Assembly: GCF_013337045.2 (NCBI RefSeq)
Contig: NZ_CP118260.1
Coordinates: 434,001-498,000 of the forward strand
Length of the DNA: 64,000 nt
Direction: 5' to 3'
From: Agrobacterium vitis
GTDB lineage: Bacteria; Pseudomonadota; Alphaproteobacteria; Rhizobiales; Rhizobiaceae
Numbering within the stretch: position 1 is the first letter of the stretch; every line of letters starts with the position of its first letter. The notes below the pieces were generated by a model. It did not search any database, was not told the origin of the DNA, and saw only the letters and a list, made by a program, of their open reading frames with translations. The translations under genes were made by a program, and so were the position numbers. Positions 45,032 to 54,545 of this stretch are shown here, in pieces.

Positions 45032-45874
45032 TCACGCCGCTGGTTGCTGTTTTGCCCTGGCAACGATTTGCGTCGGGCTAACGAATTGCAGGGCGATGAC
45101 CAGCCAGAACAGGGTGGTGACCATATAGACCACGGCCATGGCATCGATGGATTGCGATGCGCGAACCCCGGACGCGAAGACCGCATAGTAGAGCGATACT
45201 ACCAGCGTTTGCGTCGTCGGCCCGGCAATCAGGAAGGTCAACTCGAACATGGCGATGGTGCGCACCAGCACCAGCAGCAGCGCGGCCAGCATGCCAGGCA
45301 ACAGCAGCGGTAGCAGGATGCGGGTGAACAGGCTCCAGGTGCCAGCCCCGAAGACCTTGGCCGCGGCCTCAATGCGCGGGTCGATCTGCTCGATGAAGGG
45401 GATCATGACCAGAATGACGAAGGGCAGGGACGGCACGAGATTGATCAGCACTACGCCCCAGAAGGTACCGCCAAGGCCGACCTGATAGAGAACCGTGGCC
45501 AGCGGAATGCCATAGGTAAGCGGCGGCACCAGAAGCGGCAGCAGGAAGGTGAGAATGACCAGCTTTTTGCCGGGAAAATCCCGCCGGGCCAGCGCATAGG
45601 CGGTCATCACTCCGAGCAGGCCGGAAATAATCACCACCGTAAAAGTGATCTGGAAGGTGACGGCGACGACGCTGGACAGCTGAAACTCGCTCCAGGCGTC
45701 GGAATACCAGCGGGTGGTCCAGCCGGTCGGCAGCCATGTACCCAGCCAACGCCGGGCAAAGGAGTTGACCACGACGGAGGCAATCACCGCCACGAGGTTG
45801 AGGATGAACAGCCCGGCGAGCGCCCAGACCGCCATACGCCAGAGTTTTGAGCCGATGCCCTGATCGCGGATCAT
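45032..45874 (-). CDS. ABC transporter permease (PotC-like)
   Basis: 280 residues with six predicted membrane segments (AVWALAGLFILNLVAVIASVV at the start) and an EAA-type loop near DPRIEAAAKVFGAGTWSLFTRI. It pairs with the permease at 45878. The start is 3 bases after the stop of that gene, so they are coupled. Family: spermidine/putrescine, thiamine or iron-type importers; the substrate is not determined. Confidence 0.88.
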   Translation of the reverse strand: MIRDQGIGSKLWRMAVWALAGLFILNLVAVIASVVVNSFARRWLGTWLPTGWTTRWYSDAWSEFQLSSVVAVTFQITFTVVIISGLLGVMTAYALARRDFPGKKLVILTFLLPLLVPPLTYGIPLATVLYQVGLGGTFWGVVLINLVPSLPFVILVMIPFIEQIDPRIEAAAKVFGAGTWSLFTRILLPLLLPGMLAALLLVLVRTIAMFELTFLIAGPTTQTLVVSLYYAVFASGVRASQSIDAMAVVYMVTTLFWLVIALQFVSPTQIVARAKQQPAA

Positions 45875-45877
45875 GAT

Positions 45878-46756
45878 CTAGCCTTTCGTTCCGGCGACGG
45901 GGCCGCGATAGAAGAGGGAGCGCAAGGCCAGGATGGCCGCGACGATTGCCAGTTCGATAACGCCCATGATGATGGCGATGGCCGAGCCCAGCGAGTGATT
46001 ATATTGCTCGAAGGCGGCCTGATAGGCAGCAATCGAAATCACCCGCGTTGGCCCGGCGGGTGCACCGAGCAACACAGCCGAGGGAAAGACCGCAAACGCT
46101 TGCACGAAGGACAGGCAGAAGGTGACGGCAAGGCCCGGCACCAGCAGCGGCAGAAACACGTTCATGAAGCGCTTGCGGGCATTGGCCCCCAATGTTGCCG
46201 CCGCCTGTTCGATGGCTGGATCGATGCCGGTGACGTAGGACAGCGTCAGCAGGAAGGCGAAAGGAAAGCCCGAAATCAGCAGCGACGCAAATACGCCCCA
46301 GTAATTGTTGGTGAGCTTGACCGGCGTATCGAGAATGCCGATCAGGATCAGGCTGCGGTTGAACCAGCCTTGGGGGCCGAGAAAAGTCAAAAGACCGTCC
46401 GCGATAAAGACGGTGCCGAGTGTGACCGGCAGCACGAGAATGGTGGTCAAAAAACGTTGGCGCGTCATGAGCCGCACCCGGAAGGCAATCGGCAAGGCCA
46501 AAGCCAGATTGACCACCGTGACCGGCAGCGCCAGCCAAAGCGTGGCGGAAATGGTCTTGTATTGAAACGGGTCGGTGAAGAAGGTGACGTAATTGGTGTA
46601 CCAGGCGCCCTCTGCTGGTGTCAGCGAGTCGATTACGCCGAAGATGAACGGATAGATGAACAGCGCGAGGATGACCAGCAAGCCTGGCAATACCAGGAGC
46701 GTCGTGCCGTCTATCCCCCTGGCTGCAAGCGAGACACGAAGCGAAGACTGGCTCAT
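45878..46756 (-). CDS. ABC transporter permease (PotB-like)
   Basis: 292 residues with six predicted membrane segments and an EAA-like loop, DPAIEQAAATLGANARKRFMN. The ATG overlaps the stop codon of the ATPase gene by 4 bases. It forms the heterodimeric pore with the product of 45032. This order, binding protein, ATPase, PotB-like, PotC-like, is typical for polyamine/iron/thiamine class importers. Confidence 0.88.
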   Translation of the reverse strand: MSQSSLRVSLAARGIDGTTLLVLPGLLVILALFIYPFIFGVIDSLTPAEGAWYTNYVTFFTDPFQYKTISATLWLALPVTVVNLALALPIAFRVRLMTRQRFLTTILVLPVTLGTVFIADGLLTFLGPQGWFNRSLILIGILDTPVKLTNNYWGVFASLLISGFPFAFLLTLSYVTGIDPAIEQAAATLGANARKRFMNVFLPLLVPGLAVTFCLSFVQAFAVFPSAVLLGAPAGPTRVISIAAYQAAFEQYNHSLGSAIAIIMGVIELAIVAAILALRSLFYRGPVAGTKG

Positions 46757-47850
46757 GCATCACCCTTAAAGATCAATGCACGGCCTTCTGCCGGACGAAC
46801 ACTGGTGGCGGTGCCGCGTGGCAGCACTGTATCCGAGCGAAAATGAACCTCTGCGCCGTCGCTGGCTTCTGCGGCGCCAAAATAGGCTCTACCACGATAT
46901 TCCATGGATTTGACCGTCACTGGAATGCCGCTGCCATCCTGAACGGCGATCATATCCTCCGGTCTGACGCTGAGCACAGCCGCATCGCCGACCTGTACCG
47001 ATTGGCGGGGCGTGCCGACAGTGGTTGCGCCCGCGGCTTCGATCTGGGCCTCATTGCCGGATACGGCTGTGATACGCCCGGCAATTCGGGTGCGAAAACC
47101 CATGAAATCGGCGACATCCACATGGTTCGGGCGCATGTAAAGATCTTCCGGCGTACCGATCTGGCGGATGTGACCCTGGCTCATCACCACGATCCGGTCT
47201 GCCATCGACAGCGCTTCGTCCTGATCGTGGGTGACGTAGATGGTCGTGGAGCCGATCTGGTCGTGAATGGCGCGGATATCGGCGCGCATTTCCAGGCGCA
47301 GCTTGGCATCGAGGTTGGAAAGCGGCTCATCCATCAACACGACCGGCGGGCGAATGACGATGGCGCGGGCAATGGCGACACGCTGCTGCTGGCCGCCGGA
47401 GAGTTGTCCTGGTAATTTATCCGCCTGCGAACCGAGCCGCACCAGCTCAAGGGCGGCTTCGATGCGGCGGTCGGCTTGCGTGCCTTTGATGCCTTGCATG
47501 GAGAGGCCGAAGCCGACATTGCGCCGCACGGTCATGTGGGGAAACAGCGCGTAGCTCTGGAAAACCATGCCGAAGCCGCGCTTTTCCGGCTCCAACTGAT
47601 CGATGCGCTGGCCGCCGACCCGGATTTCGCCACCCGTCAGCGGCAAAAGCCCGGCGATACAGTTCAGCGCGGTGGATTTTCCGCAGCCGGAAGGGCCGAG
47701 CAACGCGATGAATTCGCCCGGCTCGATAGCGAGATCGATACCGTCAAGCGCTTTATAGGCCCCGAAGGCACGGCGAAGGCCGACAAGCTCAAGACGCGCG
47801 CCTTGTTTGGGCTGTGTACCCGGTGTCGATAATGGGGCTGGCGAGACCAA
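46753..47850 (-). CDS. ABC transporter ATPase (PotA/UgpC-like), TTG start
   Basis: 365 residues. The start codon is a TTG at 47850, supported by GGAGA 6 bases upstream and the absence of a nearby ATG. Walker A is GPSGCGKST, signature LSGGQQQRVAIARAI, Walker [12 protein letters not shown], and a C-terminal TOBE domain (DAAVLSVRPEDMIAV) follows. It powers the permease pair downstream. A GC-rich stem-loop separates it from the binding protein gene. Confidence 0.9.
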   Translation of the reverse strand: MVSPAPLSTPGTQPKQGARLELVGLRRAFGAYKALDGIDLAIEPGEFIALLGPSGCGKSTALNCIAGLLPLTGGEIRVGGQRIDQLEPEKRGFGMVFQSYALFPHMTVRRNVGFGLSMQGIKGTQADRRIEAALELVRLGSQADKLPGQLSGGQQQRVAIARAIVIRPPVVLMDEPLSNLDAKLRLEMRADIRAIHDQIGSTTIYVTHDQDEALSMADRIVVMSQGHIRQIGTPEDLYMRPNHVDVADFMGFRTRIAGRITAVSGNEAQIEAAGATTVGTPRQSVQVGDAAVLSVRPEDMIAVQDGSGIPVTVKSMEYRGRAYFGAAEASDGAEVHFRSDTVLPRGTATSVRPAEGRALIFKGDA

Positions 47851-47885
47851 GTTAATCTCCTGTCTGCGGAAAAATCATAAGTAAG

Positions 47886-47966
47886 CCCTCCCGGACCCGG
47901 AGATCCGAGGGAAAAATATGTGAATGATTGCGTATAGGCCCCGCCGCGCCAAAGGCTCCGCGGGGC
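47886..47966 (-). promoter_or_regulatory. Two stem-loops between binding-protein and ATPase genes
   Basis: In the order of minus-strand transcription there is first GCCCCGC and GCGGGGC (47938-47966), then CCCTC and GAGGG (47886-47911). Stem-loops at this place often limit transcription into the membrane genes so that more binding protein is made. Confidence 0.55.
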
Positions 47967-47972
47967 AAAGAC

Positions 47973-49148
47973 TCAGCCCTTGGCGGCGCCGATCTTTTCG
48001 TCCCAGATGCGGAAGGCATCGACGATCTTCGATGGATCGAGCGGCACTTCCAGCGGGTTATTGGCGATCCAGCCGTCATATTCCTTGCGGCCAAATTCGG
48101 CGATGGCGTCCTGGCTCTTCTGGGGCGCCATGGAAATCGTCACATCCTTGACCGCCGGGCCGGGATAGAAATAGCCGTCGTCAAAGGCAATCGCCTGTTG
48201 CTGGGGCTGAAGAATGAAGTTGATCACATCCAGCAGGACCGCGAGCTTTTCTTCCGAAACACCCTTCGGAATAACGGCGTAATGGGCGTCAGTGACCCAG
48301 TGGAAGCCCTTGAGGGTCGCTACCTTGGCCTCTTCCGGCACGATGCCGAGCACGCGGGGATTTATGTCCCAGCCGGTGGTAGTGACGACAATATCGCGGG
48401 TACCCTCGCCAAGCTCCTTCATCACCTGCGTGGTGCCGGTGCCGTAATATTCGACGTTTTCGCCGATTGCCTTCAGGTAATCCCAGGTCTTGGCCCAGCC
48501 GTTGACAGGATCTTTGGGGTCCTTATCACCCAGCAGGTAAGGAAGACCCATCAGGAAGGTCCGGCCCGGACCGGAATTGGCGGGGCGCGCATACATGAAA
48601 CGCTTTGGATTGGCCTTGGTCCAGGCCAGCAGTTCCTCGGCAGTGCCCGGCACCTGCTTGACCCTGTCAGGCATATATTCGATCAACGGCCCGGATGGAT
48701 AATAGGTGACAACGACGCCCTGGTTCTGAGCAAGCGCCTGCATCTTGAAGGCTTGCGGCAGCAGGATTTTCTCAAGATCCGGCAGGTCAGCCTTATGGGC
48801 GGACAAATCAACCCAAAGCCCTTGCGAAAGGCCAGCCGCCAGCGCATCCGTTCCGGTCAGCACCAGGTCGATATCGACCTTGCCTGCGGCCTGCTGCGCC
48901 TTGAGTTTTGACGGCAATTCCGGGGCAGGGGCCTTTGTGAAGGCAAAACGCGACACCCATTGCGGCTTTGCCGCAGCATATTTCTCAAACATGCCCTGGG
49001 TCAGCGCCAGGTTGCCGGCCACGTCAGCGACAGTGATGGTGACAGGACTAGCCGGTTGTTTGGGGGCAGCCATGCCAAGGCGCGGCAACAGGCCGAGCCC
49101 GGCAACACCAGCGGCCGTACCCATGAATGTTCTTCTATTGATCGTCAC
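47973..49148 (-). CDS. Tat-exported ABC substrate-binding protein, substrate unknown
   Basis: 391 residues from a GTG at 49148. This start is preferred because GGAGG is 8 bases upstream; the ATG at 49154 is only 2 bases from that site. A twin-arginine signal (NRRTFMGTAAGVAGLGLLP) indicates folding before export. The mature protein is an extracellular solute-binding fold of the PotD/YnjB size class (KVDIDLVLTGTDALAAG, WVDLSAH). Together with 45032-47850 it makes a complete importer. Export by Tat hints at a bound cofactor or fast folding, not at a particular substrate. Confidence 0.88.
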   Translation of the reverse strand: MTINRRTFMGTAAGVAGLGLLPRLGMAAPKQPASPVTITVADVAGNLALTQGMFEKYAAAKPQWVSRFAFTKAPAPELPSKLKAQQAAGKVDIDLVLTGTDALAAGLSQGLWVDLSAHKADLPDLEKILLPQAFKMQALAQNQGVVVTYYPSGPLIEYMPDRVKQVPGTAEELLAWTKANPKRFMYARPANSGPGRTFLMGLPYLLGDKDPKDPVNGWAKTWDYLKAIGENVEYYGTGTTQVMKELGEGTRDIVVTTTGWDINPRVLGIVPEEAKVATLKGFHWVTDAHYAVIPKGVSEEKLAVLLDVINFILQPQQQAIAFDDGYFYPGPAVKDVTISMAPQKSQDAIAEFGRKEYDGWIANNPLEVPLDPSKIVDAFRIWDEKIGAAKG

Positions 49149-49342
49149 CAACATATCCTCCCAGATTTCCACCCTCGGAAAGGGCTCCCGAAGATAGTGA
49201 TATGTTAGTATGCGACTTGATGTCAACGTATAGATGCAGGCATATTATCGTGACGACATGCATCCTGCTTTTCAGATCTGTCCCGGAAGAGGGCGATGGG
49301 AGCCCCATAAGTCCGGAGAGCCATTGTTAATGGTTCCTCGTC

Positions 49343-51088
49343 TTAGGCGATGTGGCCAGCGGCAATCGCCGCTTCAACCTGCGGCCTGTATTGCAGGATG
49401 GCGGCGGCGTGCATTCCGGTCCAGCCTTGGAGCAGCGAGCCGCGCCCGAAGGGTGGTGAGAAATATTCGACCGAGCCGATCCAGCCATTTTCAAGACTGG
49501 TCTGCCACCAGCGCAGCATCGGATAGTCCCAGCCGTCCATACCGTATTTCAATCGCTGTTCAGCATAGAGGCCGGAAAGATAGGGCCAGTCGGAGCCATT
49601 GTGATAGCGATAGGCAAAGGCGGACTTGGCACGGGTATCGGCGGGCCGCTTGAAAGGCGGCCAGGCGCACATCACACCCCAGTCGCCATAGGGTTGGCGT
49701 GCATTGTTGCGGGTTTCCAGCAGGGCCGCGACATGGCCAAGCACGTTTCTGGCCCGTTCACCTGACACGGCATCGAACCGCAGCAGCGTCAGGCTGTCGA
49801 GCGTCAGGTGGTCCTCGACGAAATCGCTTTTCAGGCCGTAATCGGCATACCAGCCATGGGGGGTGAGAAGCGCTTCATCCAGCGATGCGCGGGCCTTGAT
49901 TGCCGTCTGTTTCGCCTCTTTGGCCACAGCCTCGTCCTGATGGGGGCCGAATTCTGCTATTGCATCCAGCGCGCCGATCCAGAGTCCGAGATCATAGGCG
50001 ACATAGCCATGGCGATAAACGTTGTCTGCCCAGTCGCGGTCGTGCCGGGGTTTGACGGCCAAGCCGTTTCCAGCAGTGTCGAAGCCTTGATAGCGGCGGA
50101 AAATCGCTTCGATGGTCTTCCAGTGACGGGTAAGGACGGTTTTGTCGCCGGTGGTGCGGATATAATCGCCAATCGTCAAGATGAAGAACAGCGGACTGTC
50201 GAAATGATCGCTCCACCAATCGGTGCGCCGCAGGTGTTCCATCCTGTAGTCATCGGAGGTGGTGCGGAATTTCTCCCACTCCTCGCCCTGTTTCGGACCG
50301 GTCAGAATGACGCCGCTCGGGCTTTCGCCATCAGGTTGGATGCCGGTTGCCAGCAGGTCGATCTGACCCCGTACCGCATCCGGTTCGAGGTGCAGCAAGG
50401 CCTGCAAGGTCCAGTAGCCGTCGCGGTAATAGGTGCGCGTCGGGGCGCTATAGGCCTGGCCTGCGGCAAGCCCTAGAAAAGAGCCGTCTTCGGCGCGGCG
50501 AATGCTGGAGAGCGAGGCATGGGCGCTCTGAATTGCCATGCTGCGCATCAGCGGTGGCGCTTGGGGCAGCAGATCGCAGCGCGTCACATGGGCCTTGCTC
50601 TCGGCGATGATCGTCTCAACGGGCAGGGCCATGCCCCGTTCGGCTTCCGCGTCGCTGGCACCCGCGGCAACGACGATCACGCCGTCGCCCTTGTCTTCGA
50701 CAATGGCCACGCCCCATGGTGTGCGGATGATCCGCCTTGCGCCGCTGCGCGTCACTTTTTCCGGCTTGGTCAGCGTTCCCCACCAGGCGCAGCGGCGTGC
50801 CGGGCGTGTGGATTTCAAATGGCTGCCGGTCAGCACAAGGACTGGGGCGGATTGGGCGACATAGAGGCCATGGTCTTTGCCGGTCATCTGGTTCGGCGCA
50901 TAGACGAACGGGCCGCTCCAAGAGTGAAGGGCGATGTTTGCGATCCGGCCGCAGCCCCAGAGTGACAGTTCAAGCCGTCCTTCCGGCAGAAAATCACCTT
51001 GCAGGCGCGGTGCCATGAACGCCAATTGCAGGGGCAATTCGCTTTCGACAAGGCCGTCTGGCCGTGCATTCGCCTTGGCTTTATCCAT
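49343..51088 (-). CDS. Glycoside hydrolase, alpha/alpha-barrel (MGH1/trehalase-like)
   Basis: 581 residues. The N-terminal 200 form a beta-rich domain; the C-terminal part is an alpha/alpha six-hairpin fold recognised by YYRDGYWTLQALLHLEP, the DNVYRHGYVAYDLGLWI segment and NGSDWPYLSGLYAEQ. The acidic residues in YYRDGYW and DWADNVY are candidates for catalysis, as in GH63/GH15-like clans. No signal peptide is seen, so it would act on imported oligosaccharides. It lies 16 bases from the ROK gene on the same strand and opposite to a family-5 importer, which together suggest glycoside use. Confidence 0.8.
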   Translation of the reverse strand: MDKAKANARPDGLVESELPLQLAFMAPRLQGDFLPEGRLELSLWGCGRIANIALHSWSGPFVYAPNQMTGKDHGLYVAQSAPVLVLTGSHLKSTRPARRCAWWGTLTKPEKVTRSGARRIIRTPWGVAIVEDKGDGVIVVAAGASDAEAERGMALPVETIIAESKAHVTRCDLLPQAPPLMRSMAIQSAHASLSSIRRAEDGSFLGLAAGQAYSAPTRTYYRDGYWTLQALLHLEPDAVRGQIDLLATGIQPDGESPSGVILTGPKQGEEWEKFRTTSDDYRMEHLRRTDWWSDHFDSPLFFILTIGDYIRTTGDKTVLTRHWKTIEAIFRRYQGFDTAGNGLAVKPRHDRDWADNVYRHGYVAYDLGLWIGALDAIAEFGPHQDEAVAKEAKQTAIKARASLDEALLTPHGWYADYGLKSDFVEDHLTLDSLTLLRFDAVSGERARNVLGHVAALLETRNNARQPYGDWGVMCAWPPFKRPADTRAKSAFAYRYHNGSDWPYLSGLYAEQRLKYGMDGWDYPMLRWWQTSLENGWIGSVEYFSPPFGRGSLLQGWTGMHAAAILQYRPQVEAAIAAGHIA

Positions 51089-51104
51089 GTCTCTCCCCTG
51101 TCTG

Positions 51105-52121
51105 TTATCGGTTTTTCGTATCGGATTGTCCCGGATGAGGGACGCGGTTTTTCAAGGCCAGTGCCACGGCACCAATCATGCCCGCCTGCATGCCGAGCCG
51201 GCTTTGTTTCAGCGGGCTTTCGAACGGCAGCAAGGGTCCCAGATGCGCCTGGAGAAGGGTGAAGAATTCCGGCTGGGAGCCGATGCCACCACCAATCACC
51301 GTGACAGCCGGGTCCAGCAGCGCATGGACGGCGGCGATACCGATCGATGCCTGTTTTGCCACACTGTCGATGGCAGACCGGGCCTGTTCATTGCCTGATC
51401 GTGCCAGTGAAAACAGGTCGGCAACGGTCTCGCCGTCTGTTGTGAATCGTTGGCGGATGCCGCTGGTGCCGACGCCATCTTCGTAAAGTCCGTTTTCTGA
51501 CAAGGGTGCTGTCTCATGGGGAGATGCGCCGATCGGCAGATAGGCAATTTCGCCAGCCCGGCCAGCCGCCCCGCGCCATGGCTCTCCATCCAGGACTATG
51601 CCCATGCCAACGCCGGTTCCGAACGAAACGAACACCAGTGAACCAAGCCCTTGACCGGCGCCAACCCATGCTTCGCCATAGGCGGCGAGATTGACATCAT
51701 TTTCCACCGTCACGGGGCAGGAGATGAAGCGCGACATCAGGTCCGCGAGGGGCCTGTCAACCGGCAGAGCCAGGTTGGGAGAAAGAGAGGAAAGGCCGGT
51801 TTTAGGATCAACGGCGCTGGGAACGCCAATCACGATATTGTCCAGCTCTTGCGCCAAGGCGCCCACATCCGAAAGGAGGGTGGTAATTAACCTTGCCATT
51901 TGCGCGAGAACGGGTGCATCTTCGCCGTGCAGCGTGGGTTCTTCCCGTGTGGCAACAATCTGCTCCTGGCTGCGGGCAATGCCGGCCAGAATTTTTGTGC
52001 CGCCAAGGTCGATGCCAATGACCCAGCCATTGCCGGGGCCACGACCAGAGATCCGCGCACGGCCCGATTCATCTTCCCGAGGGCTTGCGGTGTTTAGCAA
52101 ATGCTTCGCCGAGCTGGGCAC
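51105..52121 (-). CDS. ROK-family sugar kinase (no HTH), GTG start
   Basis: 338 residues from a GTG at 52121 with CAGGAA upstream. The phosphate-binding motif GIDLGGTKILAG starts near residue 36, the catalytic Asp is in VENDVNLAAYGEA, and the C-terminal GGGIGSQPEFF motif is present. Only about 35 residues precede the kinase domain, so there is no DNA-binding domain and it is a kinase rather than a repressor. The Cys cluster that binds zinc in many ROK kinases is missing; SENGLYEDGVG stands in its place. It probably phosphorylates the sugar freed by the adjacent hydrolase. Confidence 0.87.
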   Translation of the reverse strand: MPSSAKHLLNTASPREDESGRARISGRGPGNGWVIGIDLGGTKILAGIARSQEQIVATREEPTLHGEDAPVLAQMARLITTLLSDVGALAQELDNIVIGVPSAVDPKTGLSSLSPNLALPVDRPLADLMSRFISCPVTVENDVNLAAYGEAWVGAGQGLGSLVFVSFGTGVGMGIVLDGEPWRGAAGRAGEIAYLPIGASPHETAPLSENGLYEDGVGTSGIRQRFTTDGETVADLFSLARSGNEQARSAIDSVAKQASIGIAAVHALLDPAVTVIGGGIGSQPEFFTLLQAHLGPLLPFESPLKQSRLGMQAGMIGAVALALKNRVPHPGQSDTKNR

Positions 52122-52139
52122 AATTGCATTTCCTGTTTT

Positions 52140-52186
52140 GTTCGGTGTGTTGACGAACTATTATGGACTGGTATCTGCCCTGTCAA
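52140..52186 (-). promoter_or_regulatory. Promoter and operator for the ROK gene
   Basis: On the minus strand, TTGACA (52181-52186) and CATAAT (52160-52165) form a sigma70-like pair with a 15-base spacer. Directly downstream lies the palindrome GTTCGGTGTGTTGACGAAC (52140-52158; arms GTTCG and CGAAC). Confidence 0.5.
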
Positions 52187-52304
52187 GTCTCTCTCGCCAA
52201 CAGGCAGAACGTCGTGGAGTTGCCGGTCAAGGAGCGGCTAACCTCAGGCTCAACCCCTGCAATCGCCCTGTTTGGCGGGCTTTTATCCTTCTCCACGAAT
52301 TCGC

Positions 52305-52350
52305 TTGACACATAGCGGCAAATCCTATTTCGTTCGTCATGTCAACGAAC
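52305..52350 (+). promoter_or_regulatory. Promoter and operator for the family-5 importer
   Basis: TTGACA (52305-52310) and TATTTC (52326-52331) are spaced as in the opposing promoter. The palindrome GTTCGTCATGTCAACGAAC (52332-52350; arms GTTCGT and ACGAAC, 7-base spacer) follows at once. It has the same length and arm sequence as the site at 52140, which suggests one repressor for both operons. Confidence 0.55.
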
Positions 52351-52635
52351 CAATTAAGAAGTTTCAGGGCGATTTCGATCCGGTTCTGACTGGCGGAGGT
52401 GGCCGGACAAGACGATGACATACTGCATGATTGCATCGGGTTTTCAGGATTCGAGCGGGAAATTATGCAGGCAAAAGAAAATGCTACAGCGATTTTGTGG
52501 ATGTGGTGACCGCACGGCGCTGTATTTCCCATCATCCGCCGTCTCGCCTGCAAGGGAACAGCAAGGTGAAACCGGCCCGCGCAATTGCGTGAACCAAAGC
52601 TTGAGTTCACCGGTGGCCATCAGGAGGAAAATTCG

Positions 52636-54537
52636 ATGCAGAAAAGCGTTTTGAAATGGGTTGGCGGTGGTTTTGGCGTCATGCTGTCGCTGACCAATGC
52701 CTATGCGTTCGGCGAGGCGCCGATGTTGAAGAGCCAGGTCGATGCGGGCAAGCTCCCGCCGGTCGAGCAGCGCCTTCCCAAGAAGCCTGCCATCATTCCT
52801 GTTTATACCGAGATCGGCACCTATGGCGGCACGCTCCGGCGCGCCTATAGCGGCATCGGTGACCGCATGGGGTCCACCAAACTGATCGAAGAGCGCGCCT
52901 TGAAGTTGCAGCAATCGTCCGACGGCAAGGTCGATCTGGTGCAGCGTTTTGTCGAAAGCTGGTCGGCCAATGCCGATTCAACCGAATTTACCTTCACGCT
53001 GCTCGATGGCATGAAATGGTCCGATGGCGTGCCGGTCACCACGGAAGATGTGAAATTCTGGTATGAGGACCTGTTCCTCAATACCGATCTCAATCCCAGC
53101 CCTCCCGGCTTCCTGTTTTCCGGCGGCAAGCCGATGAAGCTCGATATTGTCGATGCGCATACGTTCAAGGTCAGCTTTGCCCAGCCTTATGCGCTGTTTC
53201 CTTATGTTCTGGCGGTTCAATCGACGGGATGGCCGGGCCTCGACAAGCCGAGTTTTATTCAGCCGGCTCATTATCTGAAGAAATTCCTGCCGAAATACAG
53301 CACGCCGGCAGAGCTGGACGCCATCGTCAAGGCCAAGGGTGTTCCCAACTGGCGGGCGCTCTGGGATCTGAAAGGCGTGATCCAGGCATGGTGGTTGAAC
53401 CCGGATCTGCCGGTCGTGACCGCCTGGAAGGTCGTGACGCCGCCACCGGCCAGCACCATCGTTTTCGAGCGTAATCCTTATTACTGGGCAACCGACAAGG
53501 CTGGCAACCAACTCCCGTATATCGACCGGATCGAAGCCAAGCTCTTCCAGGACCACCAGGCGGTTAACCTGATGATCGTTCAGGGCCAGATCGACTTCCA
53601 GTCGCGTTTTGTTGAGGCGCGGGATTACCCGCTGCTCAAGGAAAACGAACAGGCCGGAAATTACACCGTTCACCCTTGGAAGAGCGGCGAAAACCTGGCG
53701 ATCATTCCCAATATCAACGATACCGACGAGGTGAAACGCAAGCTGTTTGACGATATTCGCTTTCGCGAAGCGTTGAGCATCTCGATTGACCGCGAAGCCA
53801 TCAACGAGACAGTGTTTTCTGGTCTGGCCATGCCAAGAGCCGCCGCGCCAGCCAAGGGGTCGCCTTACTATGACCCCGAATTCGAGACCAAGTGGACCGG
53901 TCTCGATATTGATCGCGCCAATACGTTGTTGGACGAGATCGGCCTGAAAAAGGGTAGCGATGGGTTCCGCACCGGGCCGGATGGCAAGCGCCTCAGCCTG
54001 GTGATCGAGACGATTGACGAGAATATTCCGCCTGAGATGGTCGAGGTGATCCGTCAGGGCTGGCAGCAGATTGGCATTGAAGGACTGATCCGTTCGGTCG
54101 ATGAAACCGCCAGCTTGCAGCATATCAAATCTGGCAATTTCGATATCATCACCGCCTATGCCGACCGGTTGCTTATGCCGCAGGCCGATCCAACCCTGCT
54201 GCTTGGCCGGGAATCCTACGCCAACGCCTATTTCGAATGGTACAATTCCGCTGGCAAGAGCGGCACGGAGCCGCCGAAGGATCACCCGATCCGCAAGCTG
54301 TTTGCGGCCTGGACTGCCGCGTCAAGCTCCAAGACCGTGGATGAAGCCAACCAGCATATGAAGGACATGATCAACGTCATGAAGGACAATGTCTGGATGA
54401 TCGGTCTTGTCGGCGAATCTGTCACGCCCTTCGTCGTCAACAACAAGATCGGCAATTTCCCCGATGTGATGACCAACGAAGAAGCCCTGCGCAATGAAGG
54501 CAATGCCATTCCGGCGCAGCTGTTCTTCAAGAAGTGA
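52636..54537 (+). CDS. Family-5 ABC substrate-binding protein (Dpp/Opp type)
   Basis: 633 residues, longer than the usual 530-550, from the ATG at 52636 behind CAGGAGG. A signal peptide ends at NAYAFGE, so the protein is periplasmic. The family-5 fold is seen in FTLLDGMKWSDGVPVTTEDVKFW-type residues (about 116-138) and in the IRFREALSISIDREAIN-type segment near 375. Large members of this family in rhizobia often bind oligosaccharides or opines rather than peptides. With the ROK kinase and glycoside hydrolase opposite, a glycoside ligand is the better guess. It is the first gene of the importer operon. Confidence 0.9.
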   Translation: MQKSVLKWVGGGFGVMLSLTNAYAFGEAPMLKSQVDAGKLPPVEQRLPKKPAIIPVYTEIGTYGGTLRRAYSGIGDRMGSTKLIEERALKLQQSSDGKVDLVQRFVESWSANADSTEFTFTLLDGMKWSDGVPVTTEDVKFWYEDLFLNTDLNPSPPGFLFSGGKPMKLDIVDAHTFKVSFAQPYALFPYVLAVQSTGWPGLDKPSFIQPAHYLKKFLPKYSTPAELDAIVKAKGVPNWRALWDLKGVIQAWWLNPDLPVVTAWKVVTPPPASTIVFERNPYYWATDKAGNQLPYIDRIEAKLFQDHQAVNLMIVQGQIDFQSRFVEARDYPLLKENEQAGNYTVHPWKSGENLAIIPNINDTDEVKRKLFDDIRFREALSISIDREAINETVFSGLAMPRAAAPAKGSPYYDPEFETKWTGLDIDRANTLLDEIGLKKGSDGFRTGPDGKRLSLVIETIDENIPPEMVEVIRQGWQQIGIEGLIRSVDETASLQHIKSGNFDIITAYADRLLMPQADPTLLLGRESYANAYFEWYNSAGKSGTEPPKDHPIRKLFAAWTAASSSKTVDEANQHMKDMINVMKDNVWMIGLVGESVTPFVVNNKIGNFPDVMTNEEALRNEGNAIPAQLFFKK

Positions 54538-54545
54538 TCGATGAC

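Larger units (their letters stand above)
52122..52635. promoter_or_regulatory. Divergent control region of the ROK/hydrolase and importer operons
   Basis: 514 bases with no gene. Two divergent promoters with matching 19-bp palindromes are seen at 52140-52186 and 52305-52350. Between the second palindrome and the binding-protein start are about 285 bases of leader without a recognised riboswitch. The start of the importer is preceded by CAGGAGGAAA. Confidence 0.6.

Noticed and set aside
52351..52635. A riboswitch in the long leader of the family-5 importer.
   Set aside because: No known aptamer pattern was recognised and no strong alternative terminator fold was seen.
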